From Rickettsia typhi (GTDB taxonomy: Bacteria > Pseudomonadota > Alphaproteobacteria > Rickettsiales > Rickettsiaceae), in NCBI GenBank assembly GCA_945865485.1, contig CAMBEC010000012.1, positions 5,001-39,909 on the forward strand: DNA of 34,909 nucleotides, written 5' to 3'. Positions 26,697 through 34,909 of this stretch are shown here, one piece after another. Positions within the stretch are counted from its first letter, which is position 1; every line of letters starts with the position of its first letter. The notes under the pieces were generated by a model. That model was not told where the DNA came from. It made no database searches and saw only the letters and a program-made list of their open reading frames with translations. The position numbers were made by a program, and so were the translations under genes.

Positions 26697-26981
26697 ATGG
26701 CTGACAAGAAAGCTAGTGATGATAATATAGAATTAACGTTGGAAGCTCTTTATGATGTTCCAGTTCAAGTTTCGGTTGTGCTCGGAGTTGCCACAATGTC
26801 TCTTAGTAACATACTAAAACTCGGGAAAGGAGCCGTTATTGAGCTTGAACGTACAGTTGGAGAACCAATAGATGTTTACGTGAACAATAAAAAGGTTGCC
26901 AAGGGTGAGATAGTCATAGTGGATGAAAAAATTGGCGTTACTTTGACTGAAGTTGTGATAAGTGATAAAGATTTTAAATAA
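26697..26981 (+). CDS. fliN: Flagellar motor switch protein FliN
   Basis: FliN is the small C-ring protein that, with FliM and FliG, makes the switch. The 94-residue protein is a single SpoA domain: DVPVQVSVVLGVATMSLSNI, then LGKGAVIELERTVGEPIDVY and NNKKVAKGEIVIVDEKIGV. Length and order match FliN rather than FliM. It begins three bases after the fliH stop, with AGG six bases before the ATG. No fliM gene is in the window. Confidence 0.94.
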   Translation: MADKKASDDNIELTLEALYDVPVQVSVVLGVATMSLSNILKLGKGAVIELERTVGEPIDVYVNNKKVAKGEIVIVDEKIGVTLTEVVISDKDFK

Positions 26982-27068
26982 AATTAAGTCTGTTTTCTGT
27001 TTTTTTCTAGGTATTTAGTGATGAAAGCAGAGAAGTCTTTTTACTAAATTTTAAAATTGGGGAAAGGG

Positions 27069-27374
27069 ATGTCTAAAAAAAAAGGTAAGAATCAAAAAAC
27101 CAAACAAAGCGCGCAAAAAAAATCTGATGAAATTTCAGAAGAAGCTCTAGACTTCCTAGTACATTGTATGTTGACTCCTAAGACAATTGGCCTTTTGTTG
27201 CAAGATAAAGCCTTTGTAAAAGAAGCTTTGAATGAAACAAGAAAAGCTAAGACAGATAATGAAGATATACAAAATTTGGGTGAAAAGTACGGCGTAAGTT
27301 CAGAAAGCGTTGAGCAGAGTCTTGGAGAAGTTGAAGAGATGTTTATCAAGATCCTTGGAGATCATCACAACTGA
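27069..27374 (+). CDS. Small Lys-rich protein after the flagellar cluster
   Basis: I do not recognise this 101-residue protein. Residues 1-20 are almost all Lys, Gln and Ser (SKKKGKNQKTKQSAQKK). The rest is predicted helical and acidic (EEALDFLVHCMLTPKTIGLL, then EKYGVSSESVEQSLGEVEEM). There is no signal peptide or membrane segment. A TTG at 27057 opens the frame, but the ATG at 27069 has GGGGAAAGGG directly upstream, a strong ribosome binding site, so the gene looks real. It follows fliN on the same strand after 87 bases and could be an unnamed flagellar-cluster partner or an unrelated small gene. Confidence 0.65.
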   Translation: MSKKKGKNQKTKQSAQKKSDEISEEALDFLVHCMLTPKTIGLLLQDKAFVKEALNETRKAKTDNEDIQNLGEKYGVSSESVEQSLGEVEEMFIKILGDHHN

Positions 27375-27570
27375 TTTATTATATTATAATTTTATCGCTA
27401 AGAGTTTAATCGCTTATTCTCCTGGTAAGAAGAAATTATGCCAGGGCAAGTCATCTAAAACTTGGCTGGCTTACGCCTTTGGCCAAGGATCTTCTTACCT
27501 CATAAGATGCTAGGCCAAGAAACAGACGCAAGCTTCAATCAAATTCAGCAAGATTAATACTTAGGTTCCC

Positions 27571-27750
27571 GTGCTTGATCCTGTATCTTCTTCTATCTCA
27601 TTAGACCAGGGGGGCGAAGGCATGCAGTCCAATAAATTCAGGATGACTTGCAAGCCCGGGATAACTGGTGTTTGCTCTTGATGAATTTACAGTATGAAAC
27701 TATGTTGACTAATAACCCACTGATCTCTTATCCAGGTTTCTTAGGTTAAT
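27571..27750. mobile_element. Diverged copy of the MITE-like element
   Basis: It shares, in order and spacing, CTTGATCCTGTATCTT, AATTCAGGATGAC, AGTATGAAAC and a CTTATCCA...AGGTTAAT right end with 655-847. The clear terminal inverted repeat seen in the first copy is not visible on the left side here. Non-coding. Confidence 0.5.
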
Positions 27751-27978
27751 TATCTAATTCAATACGTTTTACTGTAAATTCAATCCCTTTTGCTATAGAG
27801 TTGTTATAAGATTTTTTGAGCCTTTAAGCTCAAAGCTAATTTTTACCAAAAATATTTGCTCCTCATATCAAACTGGCGTTACAAATACAAAGCAAAACTG
27901 GCGTTATTGGAGCAAGATGGTGCTTCATTACCCCCTTCTTAAGAAATTATTTCCTTCTTTAATATTATAGGTTTGATT

Positions 27979-28007
27979 TGCCTAGTCTAATTCAATTAGA
28001 CTAGGCA
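27979..28007. promoter_or_regulatory. 13-bp perfect palindrome upstream of virB3
   Basis: TGCCTAGTCTAAT (27979-27991) and ATTAGACTAGGCA (27995-28007) are perfect reverse complements around TCA. It lies 91 bases before the VirB3 ATG. No T-run follows on the plus strand, so it is not an obvious terminator for the gene to its left. An operator or an mRNA leader structure of the secretion operon is possible. Confidence 0.5.
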
Positions 28008-28098
28008 GGTATGCATTATACTAAGTATCAAATTAAACTTAAATTGTGATGCTATTTAATGCGTAATTTTAACGAATAATTTTCAAAAGGAGTAAATC

Positions 28099-28386
28099 AT
28101 GTCAGGACAACTCTCTACAGATCCTTTATTTGTCGGTTTAACGAGACCATCAATGATTTTTGGAGTTAGTATCCAATATGCCATGCTTAATATGATGGTT
28201 TCTGTTACTATTTTTATTCAAAAATCAAGCGTTTACATAATTTTTATTGCCGCTGTGGTCCATTTGATAGGATACCTTCTTTGTTTTAAAGAGCCTAGAT
28301 TTATGGAGTTGTATTTGAATTATGCTGGAAAGTGTAATCAATGCCCTAATAAATCATATTATGGAGCTAACTCCTATAGTATTTAG
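28099..28386 (+). CDS. virB3: Type IV secretion protein VirB3
   Basis: VirB3 is a small inner-membrane component of the P-type type IV secretion system (rvhB3 in rickettsial naming) that associates with VirB4. The 95-residue protein has the family start DPLFVGLTRPSMIFGVS, two hydrophobic segments (about 19-57) and KEPRFMELYL after them. The length is normal. The ATG has AAAAGGAG six bases upstream, a strong ribosome binding site. It is the first gene of virB3-virB4-virB6-virB6, the order known from Rickettsiales. Confidence 0.94.
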   Translation: MSGQLSTDPLFVGLTRPSMIFGVSIQYAMLNMMVSVTIFIQKSSVYIIFIAAVVHLIGYLLCFKEPRFMELYLNYAGKCNQCPNKSYYGANSYSI

Positions 28387-28399
28387 AGTATAAAGTTTT

Positions 28400-30820
28400 A
28401 TGTTCAAATTATCCAAAACTGCTGCGGCTAAAGAGCAGTACGCAAAACGAGAAAAGCCTGTAGCTCATTTTATCCCATACAAAGGTCATTGGGATAAAAA
28501 TACTATCTTGACTAAAAACAATGGCCTATTGCAAGTGATTAAGGTTGGTGGGTTCTCATTTGAAACAGCCGATGATAGTGATTTGGATATTCGTAAAAAC
28601 ATCAGAAATTCTCTCCTAAAGAATATGGCTTCTGGTAATGTTACTTTATATTTTCATACAGTTCGTCGTCGTAAAGCTGTAATGCAAAGAAATAGTGAGT
28701 ACAGCATTGATCCTACTGTTAAAACTTCCAAAGATTTTATTAGTTATTTAGAGGGTGAATGGCAAGCAAAAAATTCTTCTTCTGATTCATATTTCAATGA
28801 ACTATACGTTAGTATTCTATATGAACCAGATAAAGAAGGCGCTGCTATAGTTGAGTATATATTTACCAAAATTCGCCAGAAATCAAATAAGGTAGCTTGG
28901 GAAAATGATATGCGCGAGATGCATGAAAGCATGCAAGAAATGACTACTAGGGTAATTAATACATTGCGCGACTATGATACAGAGCTACTTGGTATAAAGA
29001 AAACTAAAGACGGCGTTTTTTGTGAAATAAGTGAATTTCTAGGAACGATTATAAATTGTGGCGATTCAAGTCCGATGATGGTTCCAAGAAATTCTTTAGA
29101 TGAATATTTGCCTACGAATAGATTGTTTTTTGGTTCTCGTTCGATTGAATCAAGGGGGCCAAAAGGTAAAAAATTTGCTGGTATAGTAAGTGTACTTGAG
29201 TATGGGCCTAGTACTTCGGCTGGAGTATTTGATGGTTTTTTACAAATGCCCTTTGAGTTTGTTATGACTCAGAGCTTTAGGTTCTCAAACCGAACAATTG
29301 CTATTAATAAAATGCAGTTGCAGCAGAACCGAATGATTCAAGCTCAAGATAAGGCGGTTTCTCAAATTGCTGAGATTTCTCAAGCTTTAGATATGGCAAT
29401 GAGTGGTGATATTGGCTTTGGTGAGCACCATATTTCTTTGTTATGTATAGACAGAGACTTAAAAGCGCTTGAAAATACATTGTCTATGGCAGCTGTGGAG
29501 TTGTCAAACTGTGGTATGCAACCTGTACGTGAGCGGGTTAATATGGAGCCAAGTTATTGGGGGCAATTACCCGGTAACCTTAACTATATTATCAGGAAAT
29601 CTACAATTAACACTCTGAATCTAGCCGGATTTGCGTCTATGCACAACTACCCACCTGGGCGTATGTATGGTAACCATTGGGGCGAGTATGTAACTGTGCT
29701 TGATACTACATCAGGTACACCTTTTTACTTTAATTTTCACGTACGTGATGTGGGCCATAGTTTGATTATTGGTCCTACTGGAGCTGGTAAAACTGTTCTT
29801 ATGAACTTTCTTTGTGCTCAGGCTCAGAAATTTAGGCCAAGAACATTCTTTTTTGATAAGGACCGGGGCGCAGAAATTTTTATCAGAGCTCTAGACGGTG
29901 TTTATACTATTATCGATCCAGGACAAAACTGTGGATTTAACCCACTGCAGCTACCTGATACCGGTGAGAATAGGTCATTTTTGCTTGATTGGCTCAAAGC
30001 ACTTGTAACGTCACATGGCGAATCGTTAAATGCTGAGGATATTAAAGTTCTTACACAGGCAATTGATGGTAATTATCGCTTGGATAGAAGAGACCGAAAG
30101 CTCGATAATATAGCCCCATTTCTTGGGATGGCGATACCTGGTTCATTGGCTAGTAGAATGGAAATGTGGCATGGTAAAGGTTCGCACGCTAGGATATTTG
30201 ATAATGAAACAGATTCGATTGATCTTGGAGTGTCAAGGGTTTTTGGTTTTGAGATGGCCGAACTATTAAAAGATCCATTGTCGCTTGCTCCGGTCCTCTT
30301 GTATATTTTTCATAGGATTAATATTTCTTTAGATGGCTCAAGAACAATGATTGTATTAGATGAGGCTTGGGCTTTGATAGATAACCCTGTCTTTGCTCCA
30401 AAAATTAAAGATTGGCTTAAAGTTTTGCGTAAGCTGAATACTTTCGTAATTTTTGCGACGCAAAGTGTTGAAGATGCAACAAAAAGTCAGATAAGTGATA
30501 CTCTAATTCAGCAAACAGCAACGCAGATTTTTCTTCCTAATCTTAAAGCCACAGATGTTTACAGAACTGCATTTATGTTATCTCAAAGAGAGTATGTATT
30601 AATAAAAACTACCGACCCGGCTTCAAGATATTTTTTGATAAAGCAAGGAGTAAATGCGGTTATAGCAAAAGTAAACCTTGCTGGCATGAGTAATATTGTT
30701 AACGTGCTTTCAGGAAGGGCTGAAACAGTTGTGTTGCTTGATAAGATTATTGAAAAGCATGGAAGTGACCCCAAAAAGTGGTTACCAGTTTTTTATGAGG
30801 AAGTAAAAGCATTAGGTTGA
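28400..30820 (+). CDS. virB4: Type IV secretion ATPase VirB4
   Basis: VirB4 is the inner-membrane-associated ATPase that powers assembly and substrate passage of the type IV secretion system. The 806-residue length is normal. The N-terminal half has the CagE/VirB4 family text, and the C-terminal half has the Walker A GPTGAGKT (458-465), a FFFDKDRGAE block, NPLQLPDTGENR, and the Walker B IVLDEAW (651-657) followed by FVIFATQSVEDATKSQ. All ATPase motifs are intact, so this copy looks active. It starts 13 bases after virB3 and its stop overlaps the start of virB6 (TGATG). Confidence 0.96.
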   Translation: MFKLSKTAAAKEQYAKREKPVAHFIPYKGHWDKNTILTKNNGLLQVIKVGGFSFETADDSDLDIRKNIRNSLLKNMASGNVTLYFHTVRRRKAVMQRNSEYSIDPTVKTSKDFISYLEGEWQAKNSSSDSYFNELYVSILYEPDKEGAAIVEYIFTKIRQKSNKVAWENDMREMHESMQEMTTRVINTLRDYDTELLGIKKTKDGVFCEISEFLGTIINCGDSSPMMVPRNSLDEYLPTNRLFFGSRSIESRGPKGKKFAGIVSVLEYGPSTSAGVFDGFLQMPFEFVMTQSFRFSNRTIAINKMQLQQNRMIQAQDKAVSQIAEISQALDMAMSGDIGFGEHHISLLCIDRDLKALENTLSMAAVELSNCGMQPVRERVNMEPSYWGQLPGNLNYIIRKSTINTLNLAGFASMHNYPPGRMYGNHWGEYVTVLDTTSGTPFYFNFHVRDVGHSLIIGPTGAGKTVLMNFLCAQAQKFRPRTFFFDKDRGAEIFIRALDGVYTIIDPGQNCGFNPLQLPDTGENRSFLLDWLKALVTSHGESLNAEDIKVLTQAIDGNYRLDRRDRKLDNIAPFLGMAIPGSLASRMEMWHGKGSHARIFDNETDSIDLGVSRVFGFEMAELLKDPLSLAPVLLYIFHRINISLDGSRTMIVLDEAWALIDNPVFAPKIKDWLKVLRKLNTFVIFATQSVEDATKSQISDTLIQQTATQIFLPNLKATDVYRTAFMLSQREYVLIKTTDPASRYFLIKQGVNAVIAKVNLAGMSNIVNVLSGRAETVVLLDKIIEKHGSDPKKWLPVFYEEVKALG

Positions 30821-33540
30821 TGAACAGAATTTATCAAAATAAATTAGGGGATAAATTAAAGCATCAAGTGCTATTAGGTAGCTATCGCGATTTTTTGCTA
30901 ATGTTTTGTTCTAAGTTTATCATTTTTTTGACCATTATTGCTTTTGTTAACGTTGCGACTGTTCGCTCTGCCAAAGCAAAAGATGTACTTGATACTATTT
31001 TAGATACTCTTACTGGTCTTACTTGTGAAACTCAGGGTATTGGAAATTTATTACGTTCTGAATTTACTCATACATGTATCCCAGCTTCATTTTTTACTTT
31101 CCTTATAGCTAATATAGTATCTCCAGGGTTATATGCTAACACTTTTTTGCGTGTATCAATAAATGACGAAGAGATGTTTCCTGGTGCTTGTACTAGGGGT
31201 AATAGAATTGACTTCAATGACCAAAAGCTTAGCTTTGGAATGTGTAATAACATTAAGTTGGCAGCTGTTAGGATTGGAGCTATAGCGAACACTGCTGTAG
31301 TAATAGCAAAGTCAATATTTACTGGAAAAGATCCTTGGGATGATATACTTGAGGCTTGGGACCTAAGTAAAGAATCATATCATGAGATGCATCGTGATAG
31401 CCGCGAAGGTGATGAAGGTATGATGGTCGATATTGGTATAATTCCGGTATTTCCATGGAAAGTAATTAAAGAAAACGATAAAATGTGCGTGGCTACGGCA
31501 AGCTTTGGTGGATGGATTCCTATTGGCTGTAAGTACATCAAAGAACCATTCCCCGTTTCGATTTACGCTGATTTTCTGGATATTAGTCCCGAAGGAAGAG
31601 CAGATCTTGCAAACCTTACGTCTTTAACAACATGTGGTAACATGGGTGGATGTTACCAAAGGGCTTATGGCCATTCAAGAGCTGCAATAGTTATGACAGG
31701 GCCGCTTATTGAGTGTGTCAAAGAGATGATTGCGAAATTGATGATCAGTACAGCAGTTTGTAGTTTTGATGATGTAAAGCTTGTTTTAGGTAGTAATTCT
31801 AGAACCACAAGCGCACTGTTTCAATTTCAAAAGAAAATGCACGTAGCAGTTAGCGCGTTATTGACTATTTATGTTATCTTATTTGGCTTTAAAATGGTCT
31901 TGGCGGGCGATGTTCCACCTAAGTCTGAATTGGTTACATTTATCGTAAAATTCCTTTTCGTGGTTTATTTTTCAGTTGGAATAAATATAAATCCAGGCAG
32001 CACTAATGATTTAGATAGAATGGATGGCATGATCCAATGGGCATTTCCTTTTATGTTAGATGGAATGACTCAGCTTGCTAGTTGGATTATTAATGCTAGC
32101 CCATCAGAGTTATGTAAATTTACTGACGTAGAATATCCGGACCACTTGCGTCACCTGCAGCTTTGGGATTCTCTGGATTGTAAGATTAGTCACTATTTAG
32201 GCTTAGATGCAGTTCAAACCTTAATGGTTGAAAACGCTACTAGGAATCATGATTTTTCAAAGCTTGATATACTTAGTTTTCCAATACCTCCCTATATCTA
32301 TTTGTTAATTCCAGCCATTATTTCAGGATATATGCAATTGGTGTCATTAGCTTTAATGTATCCATTATTAGTTATTTCAGTTGGGGCATTTGTTGTGAAT
32401 GCAACGGTTGTATGTATGATTTCTATTGTTATTCTTGGAGTGCTAGCCCCACTTTTTGTTCCGCTATATTTATTTAACTATACAAAAGGATATTTTGAAG
32501 CGTGGCTTAAGTTGTTAATCTCGTTCATGTTGCAACCAATGGTTGCAGTAGTATTTATGACTACAATGCTTTCAGTTTATGATTTCGGCTTTTATGGGAC
32601 ATGTAAATACACTTATACGGATTTTACCTATTCTGGTCCTAAGGTTGATATAGAAATTGGCCCTCTAAGTGCTTCTGTACCTGGTTTAGATAATCGAAGT
32701 GCTAGGTATTTCTATGTTGATCAGAAATGGTCAGCTAGTTATGAAGATCAGGATGAAATTGATGGATGCAAAAATAGCTTGGGCTTTATTCTTAATAATC
32801 CATTTCAATTCTTATTTGATACTGGTGAATCACTTGTTGACGATGCTGTTATGCCTTGGATTGAAGATGCCTCGGGTGAAGAAGATAAGAAGAGGTTTGA
32901 TTTCTTGGATTCAGTTTCTGCATCTCCTGGGATGTTTTTTGATATGGTCGAGGTCCTTTTTGAAAAGATAAAAACACTTGTACTTGCTTTGCTTACAGCA
33001 TGTTTTACCCTCTATTTAATGTATCATTTTAGTGAAAGCTTAGCAGAATTTGCTGCTGATATGACAGAAGGTGTTTCAATTGGAAATATGGCTATCAAAC
33101 CTCAAACACTATTTAAAGGTGGAATGAAAGTTGCTTCTGCAGCTGGTGCAGCTGCGGGCGATAAATCAGCGGGAGGCGGCGGTGGTGCTAGTGATAAAAT
33201 GTCGACCGGCGGCGGCGGTGCTAGTGATAAAATGTCGACCGGCGGCGGTGGTGCTAGTGATAAAATGTCAACTGGAGGCGGCGGTGCTAGCGACAAAATG
33301 TCAAGTGGAGGCGGAAGCGGCGGCGGTGGTGGAAAAGAAAAATTTGCAGCTAAGGTTGGTCAAAAGATGCAAAGTGTAGGAGGTAATATTGCAAGTGGTC
33401 TGAAATCGAGTGCAACTGGTGGATTTGATGCATCTAAAGCTTCTTCTACATCTGTAAAAGGCGAAGATACTAGTGGTGCTAGTTCAAAGACGCCAGTTCC
33501 CCAAACGAAATCTTCTGGATCAAGTGGGGGCGATGAATGA
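30820..33540 (+). CDS. virB6: Type IV secretion protein VirB6, long rickettsial type
   Basis: This 906-residue VirB6 (rvhB6 family) is much longer than classical VirB6 (about 300 residues), as is usual in Rickettsiales. An N-terminal hydrophobic segment (about 28-48) may be a signal or anchor. A large Cys-containing region follows, then the multi-helix TrbL/VirB6 core, from about 340 (FQFQKKMHVAVSALLTIY) to 600 (LQPMVAVVFMTTMLSVYDFG). Another soluble part and one more helix (about 712-735) come next. The C-terminal tail is disordered and Gly/Ser-rich, with four tandem 11-residue units GGGGASDKMST. VirB6 forms part of the inner-membrane channel. The ATG at 30820 overlaps the virB4 stop; an in-frame TTG just before it is less likely. 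Confidence 0.94.
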   Translation: MNRIYQNKLGDKLKHQVLLGSYRDFLLMFCSKFIIFLTIIAFVNVATVRSAKAKDVLDTILDTLTGLTCETQGIGNLLRSEFTHTCIPASFFTFLIANIVSPGLYANTFLRVSINDEEMFPGACTRGNRIDFNDQKLSFGMCNNIKLAAVRIGAIANTAVVIAKSIFTGKDPWDDILEAWDLSKESYHEMHRDSREGDEGMMVDIGIIPVFPWKVIKENDKMCVATASFGGWIPIGCKYIKEPFPVSIYADFLDISPEGRADLANLTSLTTCGNMGGCYQRAYGHSRAAIVMTGPLIECVKEMIAKLMISTAVCSFDDVKLVLGSNSRTTSALFQFQKKMHVAVSALLTIYVILFGFKMVLAGDVPPKSELVTFIVKFLFVVYFSVGININPGSTNDLDRMDGMIQWAFPFMLDGMTQLASWIINASPSELCKFTDVEYPDHLRHLQLWDSLDCKISHYLGLDAVQTLMVENATRNHDFSKLDILSFPIPPYIYLLIPAIISGYMQLVSLALMYPLLVISVGAFVVNATVVCMISIVILGVLAPLFVPLYLFNYTKGYFEAWLKLLISFMLQPMVAVVFMTTMLSVYDFGFYGTCKYTYTDFTYSGPKVDIEIGPLSASVPGLDNRSARYFYVDQKWSASYEDQDEIDGCKNSLGFILNNPFQFLFDTGESLVDDAVMPWIEDASGEEDKKRFDFLDSVSASPGMFFDMVEVLFEKIKTLVLALLTACFTLYLMYHFSESLAEFAADMTEGVSIGNMAIKPQTLFKGGMKVASAAGAAAGDKSAGGGGGASDKMSTGGGGASDKMSTGGGGASDKMSTGGGGASDKMSSGGGSGGGGGKEKFAAKVGQKMQSVGGNIASGLKSSATGGFDASKASSTSVKGEDTSGASSKTPVPQTKSSGSSGGDE
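33175..33306 (+). repeat. Four-unit 33-bp tandem repeat in virB6
   Basis: Four direct units of 33 bases start at 33175, 33208, 33241 and 33274, each encoding GGGGASDKMST (last unit ends SS). Units 1 and 2 differ by a single base, and unit 4 is the most diverged, with mostly silent changes. This indicates recent in-frame expansion. Confidence 0.95.
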
Positions 33541-34909
33541 CAGTAATGTTAAATTCTACAATTAATCATACGTTGCCAGTAATTCGCCAGCCTATAGTAT
33601 ATAGGTTATGCTTATCTATCATAGTATTGTGTAATTTTAGACTTGGTATAAATTTCATAAAAATAATGCTTATGAGTATTATGTTGTTAGCGACTAACAT
33701 AAATACATATGCAAATACTTTTGGTCAAAGTTGTTCGGCACTACCAAATCTTGATACAACAAATTATTTGATAAACGATACTGCCTATGGCTTCATTCAG
33801 AAGAGCCTAGATATGAAAACTCATGTTACAGACGCTTGCTTAGCCGCTGGGAGTGAATTTAAATTCTGTATAAAAAATCAAACCGCAAGTCCGGTATGTA
33901 CGCCTGTGACAATGAATATAGGGGAGACTGCTAGGTTAGGGAGCTTAACAACTAATACTGATATCACAGGAAAACCTTCTCTTGCTAATGTTCCTTTGAC
34001 CATTGCGGTAGTTGAGAATGAAATATGTTTGATTATGCCTACTTCTAGGGGCATGATGCCTGTTATGTGCCGAGATAAAGCGCCAACTGGTGTTGTAGGT
34101 GAAGATGTAGAAGAGATTTGCCGAACTCTTGGTAAATCTTGCTACGATGGACGGAGTAAAAGTCAATCTCTTTTGAGTTTTTCTGGTCTTACTATTCATT
34201 GCTTAAGAGATACTTTGAATAAAGTTTTTTATGTAGGTAATGAATGTCCAGCTTTTGAAGATGATATTACATTTACAATGCTAAGACCATTTCCAGAATT
34301 CCAGAATGCTATGAAAATGGCAGTGAGGGGAGCTCTAATTCTCTATGTAATGGTTTATGGTTTTCAAGTAGTAATGAATGGTGAATATGCGCATTTAAAT
34401 AAAATAGCACTGTTCTTGATGAAGTTTCTTCTGGTGGCTTATTTTTCAGTTGGTCTTGGAGCTAAGACTATAGAATACGGCAGAGAAGTGCAGCATAACG
34501 GTATGACGGAGTTTGCTTTGCCCATATTGGTAGAGTTGACTTCTAACTTTACGGAATATGTTTTTTTAGCTGGCGGAGCACAAGGACTATGTAATTTTGA
34601 CAAATCTAAATATGAAACCGGCTATGAGTTTTATAAAATATGGGATGCGATAGATTGTCGTATAGGATATTACTTAGGAATGCAGCTGTTTTATAATATG
34701 GGAACTATGATAGGGTCCTTGGTTGAAACTGGGAATAATATTGGTAATGCTGGATCCGCAATTGATTGGGGAGATCCAGGAGATAATGGTATAGAGGTAT
34801 TAGGAGAGGTTGGTTCTTTAACATTCTTTACTGTTATGTTTGGCTTTTTTATGGCTGGTAATATTATCATAGTGATGATGGGGCTGGTTTTTGCTGTCGT
34901 ATTTATGTC
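33537..34909 (+). CDS. Second VirB6-like protein, cut by window end
   Basis: The frame opens at an ATG overlapping the virB6 stop codon (ATGA, 33537-33540) and stays open to the window end, giving at least 457 residues. A hydrophobic N-terminal segment (IMLMSIMLLATNINTYA, about 44-60) looks like a signal sequence. A Cys-rich soluble region follows. FQNAMKMAVRGALILYVMVY and the KFLLVAYFSVGLGAKTIEYG segment match the core of the upstream VirB6 (there FLFVVYFSVGININPG), as does the later KIWDAIDCRIGYYLGM (there LWDSLDCKISHYLGL). It is therefore a tandem paralogue, as in the multi-copy rvhB6 arrays of Rickettsiales. The 3' end is outside the window. Confidence 0.92.
   Translation, partial: MTVMLNSTINHTLPVIRQPIVYRLCLSIIVLCNFRLGINFIKIMLMSIMLLATNINTYANTFGQSCSALPNLDTTNYLINDTAYGFIQKSLDMKTHVTDACLAAGSEFKFCIKNQTASPVCTPVTMNIGETARLGSLTTNTDITGKPSLANVPLTIAVVENEICLIMPTSRGMMPVMCRDKAPTGVVGEDVEEICRTLGKSCYDGRSKSQSLLSFSGLTIHCLRDTLNKVFYVGNECPAFEDDITFTMLRPFPEFQNAMKMAVRGALILYVMVYGFQVVMNGEYAHLNKIALFLMKFLLVAYFSVGLGAKTIEYGREVQHNGMTEFALPILVELTSNFTEYVFLAGGAQGLCNFDKSKYETGYEFYKIWDAIDCRIGYYLGMQLFYNMGTMIGSLVETGNNIGNAGSAIDWGDPGDNGIEVLGEVGSLTFFTVMFGFFMAGNIIIVMMGLVFAVVFM

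Larger units (their letters stand above)
27375..28098. other. Repeat-filled gap before the secretion operon
   Basis: These 724 bases hold no convincing gene. They contain pieces of the dispersed repeat family (27470-27545, sharing GACGCAAGCTTCAATCAAA-like text with 6270-6295), the diverged copy of the MITE-like element (27571-27750), a 12-base direct repeat AAACTGGCGTTA at 27870 and 27895, and a 13-bp perfect palindrome at 27979-28007. The promoter of the VirB operon is presumably in the last 100 bases. Confidence 0.65.

Noticed and set aside
27310..27513. 67-codon plus-strand frame overlapping the end of the Lys-rich gene and the repeat region
   Set aside because: It overlaps a better supported gene out of frame and runs into non-coding repeat sequence.
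33102..33296. Minus-strand frame with repeated APPPPVDILSL
   Set aside because: It is the antisense of the virB6 tandem repeat.

Overview
This is AT-rich bacterial chromosome that looks like an intracellular member of the Rickettsiales carrying flagellar genes (Midichloriaceae-like; genus not assignable by eye). Three things point there. The 16S rRNA gene ends without the usual tRNA-Ile/tRNA-Ala/23S continuation, a known rickettsial trait. A rickettsial-type P-type type IV secretion cluster (VirB3-VirB4-VirB6-VirB6-like) lies at the right end. Short palindromic repeats of the Rickettsia palindromic element kind are scattered through the intergenic DNA. The fliF-fliG-fliH-fliN cluster is absent from Rickettsia proper but known from Midichloria-like lineages.

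Layout, left to right: 3' end of 16S rRNA; a gene-poor, repeat-containing stretch (315-1248); a DMT-family permease; rplS and trmD with an intrinsic terminator after rplS; tRNA-Pro(TGG); a 742-residue TPR-like protein of unknown function; a PiT-type phosphate transporter bracketed by a long inverted repeat; an APH(6)/hydroxyurea-kinase-like phosphotransferase; a Bcr/CflA-like MFS exporter; a second gene-poor stretch with a broken helix-turn-helix ORF; an RhlE-like DEAD-box helicase; a class D beta-lactamase; and the cytochrome bc1 operon petABC. Next come a small membrane protein, ccmB and ccmA. The two ccm genes are separated by an oppositely oriented, overlapping pair (LRR protein + DUF805 membrane protein). 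Then follow aconitase, a DUF4870-like membrane protein, the flagellar cluster, a 724-base repeat-filled gap, and the secretion operon, which runs off the right edge.

How it fits together: petABC, acnA and ccmAB supply respiration, the TCA cycle and cytochrome c maturation. The fli genes encode the MS ring, C-ring switch components and the export-ATPase regulator. The VirB genes encode inner-membrane parts of a secretion machine. Two proteins, the LRR protein and the TPR-like protein, begin with low-complexity Ser/Thr/Gly leaders followed by a eukaryotic-like repeat domain, so they are reasonable candidates for host-directed proteins, although nothing here proves secretion. The APH-like kinase, the MFS exporter and the OXA-type enzyme form a loose group of possible antibiotic-resistance genes.

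The most notable structures are the ccmA/ccmB interruption, the inverted repeat around the phosphate transporter, the dispersed palindromic and MITE-like repeats, the four-unit 33-bp tandem repeat inside virB6, and the altered second motif of the class D beta-lactamase. I did not find a clearly new multi-gene system. The LRR-DUF805 pair and the C-terminal module of the TPR-like protein are the best leads for undescribed biology.
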